Part shown: positions 18,627-28,083 of the stretch, in pieces
Position numbering within the stretch: the first letter of the stretch is position 1
Layout of the letters: each line of letters starts with the position of its first letter
Made by a program: the position numbers and the translations under genes
Notes under the pieces: generated by a model
Told to the model about the DNA's origin: nothing
The model's input: the letters and a program-made list of their open reading frames with translations, nothing else
The model's database searches: none
Source of the DNA: Hymenobacter crusticola
Lineage (GTDB): Bacteria > Bacteroidota > Bacteroidia > Cytophagales > Hymenobacteraceae
Direction: 5' to 3'
Assembly (NCBI RefSeq): GCF_002154225.1
Contig: NZ_MTSE01000022.1
Coordinates: 23,496-87,495, forward strand
Length of the DNA stretch: 64,000 bases

Positions 18627-21600
18627 ATGAACCAAGAAAAACAGGAAAGAGTAGTATACAGAACCTTGGTTATCAGTTGCATAGTGCTGATTCTTTGCGC
18701 AATGAGTCATGCGGTAGCGGCGCAGACTGACAGCCTCTCACTCCACTTCAAGCAGCCAACTGCCAGCGCCAAACCTATGATTTGGTGGTTCTGGGGGGAG
18801 AGTACCATCACCGAGCACGGAATTACCAAAGACTTGGAGGCCTTAAAAAGCGTGGGTTTCGGTGGAGTAGTACTGTATGAACAGGTATTCAAAGATGACC
18901 CTGACGCGCTAAAAAGTCTTTCGCCGGAATGGCTGAGCCGCGTGCGTTTTGCCGCCGCCGAATGCGCGCGCCTTGGTATGCGCCTGGAAATTAACAGCAG
19001 CAACGGCTACGTCGCCGGTGGCCCCTGGATTACCCCTGACCTAGGTATGCAGCGACTGGTTTCGAGCGAAACGACTATTGATGGCGGCCAGCCGGTAGCA
19101 CTCCAACTGGAACAGCCCCCAACGAAGCTTAATTACTACAAAGACGTAGCGGTACTGGCATTTCCAGCATTAGTAGGCCACCGTTTACCTGTTCCGCTTA
19201 TCACGAGTAGCCCGAAGCTAGACGACCTAGCCGCTATGTTCAACACCGCCGCTCCTGTTAGAGTCAGGGTGAAGCCGGCAGCGGGTGGCAGCCATACCTA
19301 CATCAGCCTCGATTACGGCGCGCCAGTTACCATCCGAAGCATCACCTACGCGCTCCGGCCTTCCTCCAAGGCCTATATCATTGCTACCCAAGTCCCCGGC
19401 AATTGGAGCAAGGATTTCTACGGCGAAAACATGAAGCCTATCCTGCCCATTGGGGAGCTGGAAAGCAGCGAGGATAAGGGGCATTGGCAAAAAGTAAAGC
19501 GCTTGCCTGGCCGGGGCTACCAATTTGAAACCTGGGACCGGCAAACCCTAGCATTTAAGGCCGTGAAAGCGAGGTATTTTCGCTTGAATCTTCACGACTG
19601 GGGCTACAATGAGCGAGCGAAAGATGCCGATCTGCTTATCGGTAGCATTCGCTTGCAGGGGACAGCTAAAATCGACCAATGGGAAAAGAAAAGCGGAAAC
19701 ACGAACGACTTTCCCGACCCTGACCAAACACCTAGCTATCAAGCTGCTGAAGTCATTGACCCGCGTAAGATCGTGGACCTAACGCATTTGGTGGATGCGA
19801 GCGGTCAGCTGAAATGGACCGCGCCCGCTGGCCGGTGGACGATTATGCGGTTTGGGCATACCCCCACGGGCGTAAAAACCAAGCATGGTCGCCCCGAAGG
19901 GCTAGGCCTTGAATGTGATAAGCTAAGTGCCAAAGCGGCAACGGTGCAATTTGAGCAGTACGTCGGCACCATCCTGAAAGAGGTACAACGTGTACCAGGA
20001 GCGAAAGTGGCTGGCGTCAACATGGACAGCGCCGAGCACGGAACGCAGAACTGGACCGCAGAATTTGCTGAGCAATTCCGCAAGCTGTGCGGCTACGATT
20101 TACGCTCCTATCTGCCCACGATGGCAGGGTATGTAGTCGATACTCCTCAAGTCTCTGACCATTTTTTGTTTGACATCCGCCGGACTATCGCCACGCTGAT
20201 GAGTAATCAGTACTACGGTACATTCCAGCAGCTTTGTAGCGCCCGGGGTATGACTTTTATGGCGCAAGCTCCGGGCAATGCGACTTGTATGCCTAGTGAT
20301 AACATTCAAGCCAAAGGGCGCACCGACATCCCAATGGCCGAATTCTGGATGCCGGAAAAGGAAGGGAGTATCGACTGCAAAGAGGCAGCGAGTGCTGCCC
20401 ATGTCTACGGCAAAAATATTGTTGCCGCCGAATCGTTCACGGGCAGCAAGGCCGATGTTACGCTGGCCCAGATGAAACCGCTGGCCGATGCGGCGCTGGT
20501 ACAGGGTATCAATCGATTCGTGGTGCTAGCTTATATGCACCAGCCGTGGGACGACCGCAAACCGGGGGTAACGGAGGATCGTTTTTACTTGCCTTATCAG
20601 CGCCACAACACGTGGTGGAATGCGAGTTCCGGCTTTTGGAGCAGCCTGGCACGTTCCGCGCAGATGATGCAAACCGGAAAACCAGTGATTGATATTTTAT
20701 ATCACTTGGGCAATGATGCCCCGTTGAAAATCGCTACAGCCCGCATGCGGCCGGTACCACCAGCCGGCTACGATTATGATGTTTGTAGTGACGAAATATT
20801 GCTCAAAACCACCTGTCGGAACGGGCGCATCTATTTACCTAGCGGTATGAGTTACCAACTGCTGGTGCTGGCAGGAGGAAGGCAGCTGACATTAGCCAGT
20901 ATGCGCCATGTAGCTGACCTGCTTCAACAGGGCGCAACTATTCTGGGCCAGTCTAAGGTGACTGGCTCCTCGTCACTTGGCGACGGCAAGACGGCTGACT
21001 TCCAGGTGCGAACCCTAGCGAATAAGTTATGGGGCAACAGCAATGCCGAGATGGGACAGACCACGCTTGGCTCTGGCAAGTTTATGTGGGGCGTATCCCC
21101 CGCCGAAGCACTGAAGCGCATCCAGGTACTCCCAGATTTTAAGGTGGTCTCCACCGCGCGCACAGACAGTGTTTTGTTCAGCCACCGCAAGGCTGGGCAG
21201 GATGAGATTTACCTGGTTGTCAATCACGCAGCTCAACCCCTAGTTTTTGATGGTGTTTTCCGTGTTGAACATGGAAAGCCTCAACTTTGGAATCCTGAAA
21301 ACGGCTCTATTTTAGGCATAAAGCACAGTAGAGAGGAGAAAGGTCAAACAACCATTCCGATGCAATTGGAGCCGCACGAATCCGTGTTTGTCGTATTTCG
21401 AAACGAAACTATACCGCTAGTGGAGCCGTCCAGATTAGTTGAAGCCCTTCCGGTTTGGCAAGACCTTTCCACGGAATGGCATTTAACTTTCACACCGGGT
21501 TTAGGTGCCTCGAAGGAGATAGAGTTAAGCAGATTAACCTCTTGGACGGAAAATATTGACGCAGGCGTGCAGCACTATTCCGGCACAGCTACTTATAGCC

Positions 21601-21926
21601 GGGACTTTACAGTGACAAGCAGACCTACCGGTCGGGTTATACTCGACCTAGGCTCCGTAAAGGAAGTAGCTACCATCAAGATCAATGGTGTTACGTGTGC
21701 ACCGATTTGGAAAAGGCCTTATGCGGTTGAGGTTACCGCCATGCTTAAACAGGGGGTTAATCACCTCGAAATAGCGGTGACCAACACGTGGGCGAATCGT
21801 TTGATTGGTGATGCCAGTCTACCCCCTGAAAAACGTGTTGCATGGGCAACTTTTAACCCGTACAACTCGGAAGCCCCGTTAGTCGATTCTGGATTATTAG
21901 GACCAGTAGTCTTGAAGACAGAATAA
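18627..21926 (+). CDS. Glycoside hydrolase, GH106-type alpha-L-rhamnosidase
   Basis: 1099 residues. A signal-like hydrophobic stretch lies at about 12-34. The catalytic barrel starts with KPMIWWFWGESTITEHGITK and SVGFGGVVLYEQVF, then MRLEINSSNGYVAGGPWITP, the usual opening of GH106 proteins. Further family-like parts are PAGRWTIMRFGHTPTGVKT, GLGLECDKLSAKA and AQAPGNATCMPSDNIQAKG with an MAEFW acidic site. A C-terminal galactose-binding-like domain (about 960-1099) contains GTATYSRDFTV and VEVTAMLKQGVNHLEIAVTN. GH106 enzymes remove terminal rhamnose from pectin side chains and similar glycans. The position behind SusCD supports a rhamnose-containing substrate for this locus. Confidence 0.85.
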   Translation: MNQEKQERVVYRTLVISCIVLILCAMSHAVAAQTDSLSLHFKQPTASAKPMIWWFWGESTITEHGITKDLEALKSVGFGGVVLYEQVFKDDPDALKSLSPEWLSRVRFAAAECARLGMRLEINSSNGYVAGGPWITPDLGMQRLVSSETTIDGGQPVALQLEQPPTKLNYYKDVAVLAFPALVGHRLPVPLITSSPKLDDLAAMFNTAAPVRVRVKPAAGGSHTYISLDYGAPVTIRSITYALRPSSKAYIIATQVPGNWSKDFYGENMKPILPIGELESSEDKGHWQKVKRLPGRGYQFETWDRQTLAFKAVKARYFRLNLHDWGYNERAKDADLLIGSIRLQGTAKIDQWEKKSGNTNDFPDPDQTPSYQAAEVIDPRKIVDLTHLVDASGQLKWTAPAGRWTIMRFGHTPTGVKTKHGRPEGLGLECDKLSAKAATVQFEQYVGTILKEVQRVPGAKVAGVNMDSAEHGTQNWTAEFAEQFRKLCGYDLRSYLPTMAGYVVDTPQVSDHFLFDIRRTIATLMSNQYYGTFQQLCSARGMTFMAQAPGNATCMPSDNIQAKGRTDIPMAEFWMPEKEGSIDCKEAASAAHVYGKNIVAAESFTGSKADVTLAQMKPLADAALVQGINRFVVLAYMHQPWDDRKPGVTEDRFYLPYQRHNTWWNASSGFWSSLARSAQMMQTGKPVIDILYHLGNDAPLKIATARMRPVPPAGYDYDVCSDEILLKTTCRNGRIYLPSGMSYQLLVLAGGRQLTLASMRHVADLLQQGATILGQSKVTGSSSLGDGKTADFQVRTLANKLWGNSNAEMGQTTLGSGKFMWGVSPAEALKRIQVLPDFKVVSTARTDSVLFSHRKAGQDEIYLVVNHAAQPLVFDGVFRVEHGKPQLWNPENGSILGIKHSREEKGQTTIPMQLEPHESVFVVFRNETIPLVEPSRLVEALPVWQDLSTEWHLTFTPGLGASKEIELSRLTSWTENIDAGVQHYSGTATYSRDFTVTSRPTGRVILDLGSVKEVATIKINGVTCAPIWKRPYAVEVTAMLKQGVNHLEIAVTNTWANRLIGDASLPPEKRVAWATFNPYNSEAPLVDSGLLGPVVLKTE

Positions 21927-22237
21927 AATAGCAAAGTGATCCAAGGTAACAGGAGCAAAGAAGACGATTTTTCGTTTGCCATAAGTAGCGTAAAGAACAA
22001 TGCGTCAGTCAGGAAACTATGCATGTATGATGGGGTTCTATAAGCAGAAATCTTCCTCTAACTTGAACAACTCATCTCTTACAAGATGGGGCGGTAAGGG
22101 CGGTGGAAATCGATTGAAAACGGTTCAGAAAACTTGCACAGCGATCTGAGTACAAACTTCTTCTCGCTTCGATAAGAAAGGTGTACTTCAACTGATGAAT
22201 ATCAGTGGTGTCCTTCGGTCGAGGGTAGGTGGCCAGG
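21927..22237. other. Intergenic region without recognised gene
   Basis: This lies between the convergent GH106-type gene and the RhuM-Fic gene. No coding frame or strong hairpin was seen. Confidence 0.45.
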
Positions 22238-23227
22238 TTAGTTCTGTTGGTTGATCAGGTTCACGATCACGCGCACCATCGTATCCTTCTCCTCCGGCCG
22301 GCTTTCAGCAATCATCAGCGTCAGCGCTACCAGGGCATTATCGGCTAGGCGCCGGCTCCCATCACGGCGGTACAAACACTGATTCCGATCGAGAAAGTAC
22401 ACGAACAGAAAGGCGGCAATGCGTTTGTTGCCGTCGGAGAAGGAGTGGTTCTTGGTAACGAAGTAGAGTAAGTGCGCGGCTTTCTCCTCCACACTCGGGT
22501 ACACCTCCTCGCCGCCGGCGGTCTGGTAGACGGCCGCCAAGGAAGAGCGAAACGAGTCGTCTTTCTCCCGCCCGAACAAGCCGCCTGCTTGGGTGCGTTG
22601 TCCTAGCTCCTGGACGAGTCGGCGAGCCTCCTCATAGTGGAGTTCGTATACCGCTTCCGGGGTGGTGCCCGTGAGCTGGAGTTGTTGGTGGTCATAGCGA
22701 TCCAGCACCTCCAAGGCGTAGGCATAGTCGGTTAGCACGCGCAGAAGCCCAGCTGCTTGATCAGCACCGACCCCGGCCTCCTCGGTGGTGAGGCGACGCA
22801 GCAAGCGCAGGGCGCTGTGCAGTTCCTCTCGCTGCTGCTCACTCTGGCGTAGCCGCTGCTGATTGAGGGTGTAGCCTTGCAGCAAGTGTTCCCGCAGGAT
22901 GCGCGTGGCCCAGATGCGAAACTGCGTCCCCTGCGCTGACTTGACGCGGTAGCCTACCGAGATGATCACGTCTAAATTGTAGTGCTCGACGTCACGCTCC
23001 ACTTGTCGCTTGCCCTCTAGGCGAACGATCCGGAATTTCCGGATGGTTGCGGCTCGTTCCAATTCCCCTTCCCGGTAGAGATTGCCCAGGTGCTCCGAGA
23101 TGGTGCGCAAGTCCTTGGCAAAGAGTTCGGCCATCTGCCGCTGCGTCAACCAGACCGTGTCGGTCTCCACCTGTACTTGCACCTGAGTCGAACCATCTGG
23201 TGCCGCATAAAAAAGAATCTCACTCAT
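22238..23227 (-). CDS. RhuM-family protein with C-terminal Fic/Doc domain
   Basis: 329 residues. The N-terminal half is RhuM-like: VETDTVWLTQRQMAELFAKD, TISEHLGNLYREGEL and LDVIISVGYRVKSAQGTQFR then IWATRILREHLLQGY. The C-terminal half (about 190-329) is a Fic/Doc domain with the active motif NHSFSDGNKRIAAF, a variant of HxFxDGNKR close to the Doc and Fic cores. Fic proteins transfer AMP or phosphate to target proteins. Doc-like members are toxins. No antitoxin-sized gene is adjacent, and an inhibitory helix cannot be located by eye. It is often found in genomic islands and may be a defence or toxin protein. Confidence 0.85.
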   Translation of the reverse strand: MSEILFYAAPDGSTQVQVQVETDTVWLTQRQMAELFAKDLRTISEHLGNLYREGELERAATIRKFRIVRLEGKRQVERDVEHYNLDVIISVGYRVKSAQGTQFRIWATRILREHLLQGYTLNQQRLRQSEQQREELHSALRLLRRLTTEEAGVGADQAAGLLRVLTDYAYALEVLDRYDHQQLQLTGTTPEAVYELHYEEARRLVQELGQRTQAGGLFGREKDDSFRSSLAAVYQTAGGEEVYPSVEEKAAHLLYFVTKNHSFSDGNKRIAAFLFVYFLDRNQCLYRRDGSRRLADNALVALTLMIAESRPEEKDTMVRVIVNLINQQN

Positions 23228-24099
23228 GCTGTATCACTTCTGCGCTAGGCAACCGGGACTGCCTAGCCGAGGGACCCGTCGCCAAAGGCCAAAACTACTA
23301 AATAACCGAGCGGCACGGCCGTTCGGGTTGTTTCGTCTATTGACTAACTAAGCATGTGGAGGCCACTAGCAGGAAGGCCTTATAAATGGAAAATATAGGG
23401 AGTCAATGTGTTCAACAAAAAGTGGTGGTTGTGGCAGAACTCGAAGGGGTACGTTTACCTAGTTCCGGTCGAGGAGCTTTCGTCCGTTTGCGCCGGGTAC
23501 ACCGCGCCACATTAGTCACGCTAGCGGCGGGAAGGTGTCAAAAACCCGTTGCAAGAGCTCTCTCTCCGACAGGCACATCGACCTGGTATACGTCCTAGCT
23601 AGAATCATCCAGCACGAGCAGGAGTGGTCCTAGCGAACTAGTCTGCTGATCTGGAAAAGCAACGGTTACCTGACCTGCTGTGGCTGCTTTCTCCATTCCC
23701 CTTTGAGGCCACTGGTTGGCGGGACGCTCCTAGTGTTCGACTACTTGGGAGCAGGGGCTATATCGCTGACGAAACATTGCCTCCAGGGAAGGCGCTTTGG
23801 CTGCCACTATTTCGTTCAACCTTAGTGCGTGTTCAGCGTCGAATTCGGAACTGAGCTATCCTGCCCCACCTAGTGGTACGGCTGGCCTTTGCTTTTGCAA
23901 AGCAGTGATTAGGTGTTGGTTGTCGAACGCCTGACTGCAAGTTAAACGGCTTCTGAAACAAACTACTAAAACTAATTAGTCCGCTGTTACGCGGCTTTCA
24001 GTCGGTAATCTTACTTCTCTCCTTTCTATCTTCGGCTACCCTGCGGTGTGCACATCAAGCTCTTACAAGTCTATCCCTTATCCCCCTATCCTTCTGCGT
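23228..24099. other. Intergenic region, no intact gene recognised
   Basis: About 870 bp between the divergent RhuM-Fic and GxGYxYP genes. A short protein-like stretch in one frame near 23410-23515 reads KKWWLWQNSKGYVYLVPVEE and then stops. It has no start or recognisable family and may be a remnant. No repeat or hairpin stood out. Confidence 0.4.
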
Positions 24100-26133
24100 A
24101 TGATTCGTTCATGCACACTACCGGGCGTGGTGCTCTTATGCCTGCTTCAGCTGCGCCTTGTTCCCGCTCGGGGCCAAGTGAAATGGCCGGTCGCGCAACT
24201 GCTGCCTTCCTTTCCCAAGCCGGCCAAAACGCAGGATCTGATCTATCTGCGTGAAGTGCCGGCCCGCTGGGAAGCCGAAGGCTCGGCGCTTGGGCACGGT
24301 ACCGGGCGCCTGGAAGGCGACGGGTGGCGGTGCCAGCCGGGTAGGGACGAGCCCGAGCAGTATATGGTCTACGGCCCCCACGCCACCAGTGTGCCGGCCG
24401 GGCCCCAGGTAGCCGAGTTTCGCTTGCAGGTTGACCACAACACGGCCTATGACGATTCGATCGTGGACCTCGACGTGCGAAATGCCACCACGGGCCAAAC
24501 GCTGGCCGTGCGCACGCTCACCCGGCGGCAATTTCCCGTCGCCTCCGACTACACCACCTTTACGCTGCCGTTTGCCCTGTCGGCGGCCAATCAAGCCCTG
24601 GAATTGCGTGTGTTTTGGCGCGGTAAGTCCTCCACGAAAGTCGACTGGGTCGGGCTGCAGCAAAACCAATCGGCTGCCGAAATGTACTTGTTTGCCTCGC
24701 TGAAAGGCCTCATCAACCGCAAACAGCCCCGCATCTTCTCCTACGAAGGCGACGCCTTCGCGGAAGGACCCTATACCTGGCTGGAGTCGTTGGGGTTGAG
24801 TTGGTCTGAACCCGCGGATAAGTGGAACCTGATCACCAAGTACCGGCGCGAGCTAGCTGGCCTGATCGTGTACGATCCGGCGCAGATTCATACCGTGAAC
24901 CTGGCCACGCTATTAGCGAAGGATAAGAAGGCCCTGATTGCTTCGCCCGACCTTGTCTCCCGACTCACGGCGGCGCCCTACAACTTGCCAGTCTTGCTAG
25001 ACTTGCGCGGCCAGTTTAACAGCAAGCTGCAGGTCTACCAGACCATCTACAACACGTATTGGCCGACGCTTAATCATCGACTGCTGATTGGGTTGAATCC
25101 CGAGGCCCACAAAGCCGCCTTACGCGAGTATGCCACCGCGCTCGGGGCCGCCGTGATCTGGCTCGACCCGCAAGTGGCTGGCGAGAGTGAACTGCTCAAC
25201 CGCTTCTTGGCTGCCATGCCCGCCGGCGCGAACGTGATGGGGTGGTGGCCCGAGGAACAACCTGGTGTGGAGCGGGCCTCTCGCTACGGCCTAGCTACCA
25301 TCGCCAGCGATTACGCCACCAACCTGACGCTGCATAGCGGGATGCCTCGGAAAATAAAGCGCAAGCCCATACCGCCAACGCCTACCCTCCAAAACAAGAT
25401 CTATGTGGCTTTCATCCTAAGTGACGGCGACAACTTACAATACGTCGAACACCTGATGCGCAAGCTGTGGCAAAACCCCGACCGAGGAGCGGTACCCATG
25501 GGCTGGACGCTTTCCCCAGCCATGCTGGATGCCATGCCGGGTGCCCTGAACTACTACTGGCAAACGGCTACAGCCAATGATAACCTCGTTTCGGGCCCCT
25601 CGGGCTACGGGTATGCGTACCCCAATAGCTTTCCCAATCAGCAGGCGTTGAACCAGTTTGTGGCCAAAACCGAGGCCTACACTCAGCGGGCGGGCTTGCA
25701 GGTGGTCACGGTGTGGAACACGATCCGTGGAGGCATTAACGAGGCGGTCGGCCGGAGCTTCGCCGAGCACGCCCCCTCTTTGCTGGGGTTGACGGGCCAA
25801 AATACGGGCGGCGGGCTGACCATCTACCAGCAGCGGTTGCCGGGTATGGCGCTGTCCTGTAACTACTGCACCAGCGAACAAGCCATGAAAGAGCACATTG
25901 CCACGGCCTCGGCGGGGTGGGATGGCAATTCTCCCCGCTTCGTGCTGATCCAGGCGCAGCCTTGGACCAATGTGACCCCTACTACGTTCAAAAAGGTGGC
26001 CACCTCCCTCAACCCGGAGTATGTAGTAGTGCGGCCCGACCATCTTTTCCAATTGATCCGGCAAGCCAACGGCCTTACCCGGAACCCGGGCCGCAAATCC
26101 GCGGGGCACGCCCGGGTCGTGCGACCTCGTTGA
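24100..26133 (+). CDS. GxGYxYP-domain putative glycoside hydrolase
   Basis: 677 residues from the ATG at 24100, which gives the signal peptide MIRSCTLPGVVLLCLLQLRL. An upstream in-frame GTG at 24046 would spoil the signal. An N-terminal beta-rich module (about 35-195) resembles a carbohydrate-binding domain. The central part contains LFASLKGLINRKQPRIF. The C-terminal catalytic-like domain has YVAFILSDGDNLQYVEHLMR, then SGPSGYGYAYPNSFPN, which carries the family-defining GxGYxYP motif. The family is assigned to glycan breakdown in Bacteroidota, but its exact reaction is uncertain. It is alone in this position, 2 kb from the rhamnosidase, and may belong to the same nutritional set. Confidence 0.82.
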   Translation: MIRSCTLPGVVLLCLLQLRLVPARGQVKWPVAQLLPSFPKPAKTQDLIYLREVPARWEAEGSALGHGTGRLEGDGWRCQPGRDEPEQYMVYGPHATSVPAGPQVAEFRLQVDHNTAYDDSIVDLDVRNATTGQTLAVRTLTRRQFPVASDYTTFTLPFALSAANQALELRVFWRGKSSTKVDWVGLQQNQSAAEMYLFASLKGLINRKQPRIFSYEGDAFAEGPYTWLESLGLSWSEPADKWNLITKYRRELAGLIVYDPAQIHTVNLATLLAKDKKALIASPDLVSRLTAAPYNLPVLLDLRGQFNSKLQVYQTIYNTYWPTLNHRLLIGLNPEAHKAALREYATALGAAVIWLDPQVAGESELLNRFLAAMPAGANVMGWWPEEQPGVERASRYGLATIASDYATNLTLHSGMPRKIKRKPIPPTPTLQNKIYVAFILSDGDNLQYVEHLMRKLWQNPDRGAVPMGWTLSPAMLDAMPGALNYYWQTATANDNLVSGPSGYGYAYPNSFPNQQALNQFVAKTEAYTQRAGLQVVTVWNTIRGGINEAVGRSFAEHAPSLLGLTGQNTGGGLTIYQQRLPGMALSCNYCTSEQAMKEHIATASAGWDGNSPRFVLIQAQPWTNVTPTTFKKVATSLNPEYVVVRPDHLFQLIRQANGLTRNPGRKSAGHARVVRPR

Positions 26134-26160
26134 CCGAGCGCGCCTGGGCTCCGGGCTCTC

Positions 26161-26550
26161 TCATCCTTGCACGGCGCTACTAGCCAACACAGAATCCATA
26201 GGCTCAGCGGCCGCATGGTCCCCCACCCGCCCCAGGTGAGTGTCGTGAAAGCCAGTGGTGTACTTGAGCCCGTAGCCCAACAAGCGGTCCAAGGCGCTGT
26301 GGAACGAGAGCACCGTGCTCGCGAGCAGTAGTGTGGCTGCCCCAGCTATCAGCCACTCATGCCTACAGCTAGCCCAGAGCTTTGTGATAGGCTAGGTTGT
26401 AGCACAGGGCACCCACTCGTGGCCCAGCCAAGTAGCCTAGCGTGCTCACGTCCGGCAGCAAAAAGATAGCCGGCAGCACCCACCAAGCATAGGGCAGGTG
26501 CGTGAAGACGAACAGAACCAGTAGCAGTTGGGCAAGTTCTTCGAGTTAGA
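26161..26550 (-). pseudogene. DUF4260 membrane protein remnant
   Basis: Two frames together give most of a DUF4260 protein. The first reads LEELAQLLLVLFVFTHLPYA, FLLPDVSTLGYLAGPRVGA and LCYNLAYHKALG, then a stop. The second continues LIAGAATLLLASTVLSFHSA and LGYGLKYTTGFHDTHLGRV, then ends at 26161-26163. The last motif is the signature end of the family. A stop codon and frame change near 26370-26380, plus a stop just before the first segment, show that the gene is dead. The function of the family is unknown. Confidence 0.75.
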
Positions 26551-27108
26551 GCAGCTTTTTTACGGACCGTTGGGAAGGGAGGCGAACCAGAATACCCAGA
26601 GGTCCCGGTTCTGCCCTCTGCTAGACGATAAAAAAGCTAAGAAAACAGGGGATACTTCCGGCTCGTGGGCTATCGGTGTGGAGCACTCTTGGTCGGCCTT
26701 TGCTCGAATTCCCGCTCCGAACCCAGAAGTTACAGGCTAAGAATGCTCGCTCTTAGATTGCAACGAAAGTATGTGTGTCCTTGACAACCTAGCACCAGGA
26801 ACTGCGACTTAGCGAAAGATTGACTTACACCTTGGCAAGACACATTATATACAACGTGTAGCCCAGTATTGCTAACAGTAACTTCTGCCAAGTACCCCGA
26901 ATACTACAGCTCTAACAAGAAAACTTCATAAATAGTATTTTTCTGCATTTAAATATAATAAATACAACTAAATTATACTATTTAAATTTTAATTTGATTT
27001 TTCTAGTAAAAGCTCGGATAATCCTTACTTATCCGAGCCTTTCTACTTACCTTGTCGGCGACCAATTGGTTGCTAGCACTGCTTACCTATCGATTATACA
27101 AGGAGTAG
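26551..27108. other. AT-rich region before the integrase
   Basis: No gene is seen. Positions about 26925-27003 are strikingly AT-rich, made almost entirely of A and T runs, unlike the GC-rich neighbours. A perfect 10-bp hairpin follows at 27012-27038. The region may hold the integrase promoter and an attachment site, but no direct repeat marking an att core could be found by eye. Confidence 0.45.
27012..27038. terminator. Hairpin, probable intrinsic terminator or leader attenuator
   Basis: The arms gctcggataa (27012-27021) and ttatccgagc (27029-27038) pair perfectly around tccttac. A ctttct tail follows on the plus strand and a cttttact tail on the minus strand. It lies 70 bp before the integrase start, so it could shield that gene from upstream transcription or stop transcripts coming from the right. 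Confidence 0.5.
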
Positions 27109-28083
27109 ATGAAGGAGCTAATCCGAACAACCCCACCAGAAGTCGGACCTGTACGAGCGTTCAACGACTATGCGCAGGAAACCGGCGAGTACTTGGCGGC
27201 TGGACTAGAAGGAGCCGCTAACACGCAGAAAGCTTACGCCGGCGACTGGCGACGCTTCACCGCCTGGTGCACCCAAGTGGGTAGGTCATCCTTACCCGCG
27301 GCACTGGAGACCTTGGCTGGGTTTGTCACGCACCTAGCGGCCGAGGGGAAGAAAGTTGCCACCATTCAACGCCATTGCGCAGCCATCGCCAAAGCCCACC
27401 AACTGCAGGATCATCCCAGCCCCACGGACGAGAAAAAATTCAAAGTGCTGCTCAAAGGCGTTAGTCGCAAAAAGGGGGTGCGGCAGAAGCAAGCGCCCGC
27501 CTTTACGCTAGCGCATTTCAAGCGCGTCGTGCAAAGCATCGACCTGAGTCGTCCCAAGGGCGTGCGCGATCGGGCTATTTTGTTGCTCGGCTTGGCCGGT
27601 GCTTTTCGGCGCGAGGAACTAGTGAGCCTCGACGTGGAGCACCTGCGCTTTGACGAGGATGGTTTGGTCATTGATGTGCAGCGCAGTAAAACCAATCAGA
27701 TCGGCGAGCGGGACGAAAAAGCCGTGTTCTTCGCACCGGACCGGCGCACTTGTCCGGTGCGGGCAGTGAAAGACTGGCTTGACCTGCTCGCGGAAAACGG
27801 TCGCACGACGGGTCCGCTGTTCGTTTCCTTCTATAAGGGGCAGCGCCTGACGCGTCAGCGGCTGAGCACAGACCGCGTGAACCTAGTCGTACAGGAGTAC
27901 CTAGGCCCGGAATACACGGCCCACTCCTTGCGTGCCTCCTTTGTTACCATCACTAAACTCGCGGGTTCCGATGACGCTAAAATTATGAACCAGACTAAGC
28001 ACAAGACCACGGCTATGATCCGTCGCTACACCCGCCTGGATAACATCCGCCAGCATAATGCGGCTCAGGATTTGGGTCTATAA
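27109..28083 (+). CDS. Tyrosine recombinase/integrase
   Basis: 324 residues. An N-terminal SAM-like core-binding domain (about 20-120) contains AANTQKAYAGDWRRFTAWC and TIQRHCAAIAKAHQ. The catalytic domain (about 130-324) has the conserved residues in order: Arg167 in GAFRREEL, Lys194 in RSKTNQ, His272 and Arg275 in AHSLRASFVT, His298 in TKHKTT and the nucleophile Tyr307 in IRRYTRLDN. It should perform site-specific strand exchange. It sits at the left edge of the plasmid-like segment and may have mediated its integration, or it may act as a dimer resolvase for a plasmid. It has no excisionase neighbour. Confidence 0.93.
   Translation: MKELIRTTPPEVGPVRAFNDYAQETGEYLAAGLEGAANTQKAYAGDWRRFTAWCTQVGRSSLPAALETLAGFVTHLAAEGKKVATIQRHCAAIAKAHQLQDHPSPTDEKKFKVLLKGVSRKKGVRQKQAPAFTLAHFKRVVQSIDLSRPKGVRDRAILLLGLAGAFRREELVSLDVEHLRFDEDGLVIDVQRSKTNQIGERDEKAVFFAPDRRTCPVRAVKDWLDLLAENGRTTGPLFVSFYKGQRLTRQRLSTDRVNLVVQEYLGPEYTAHSLRASFVTITKLAGSDDAKIMNQTKHKTTAMIRRYTRLDNIRQHNAAQDLGL

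Noticed and set aside
25435..26109. A 224-codon frame antisense to the GxGYxYP gene
   Set aside because: Composition is that of a shadow frame and no family features are seen.
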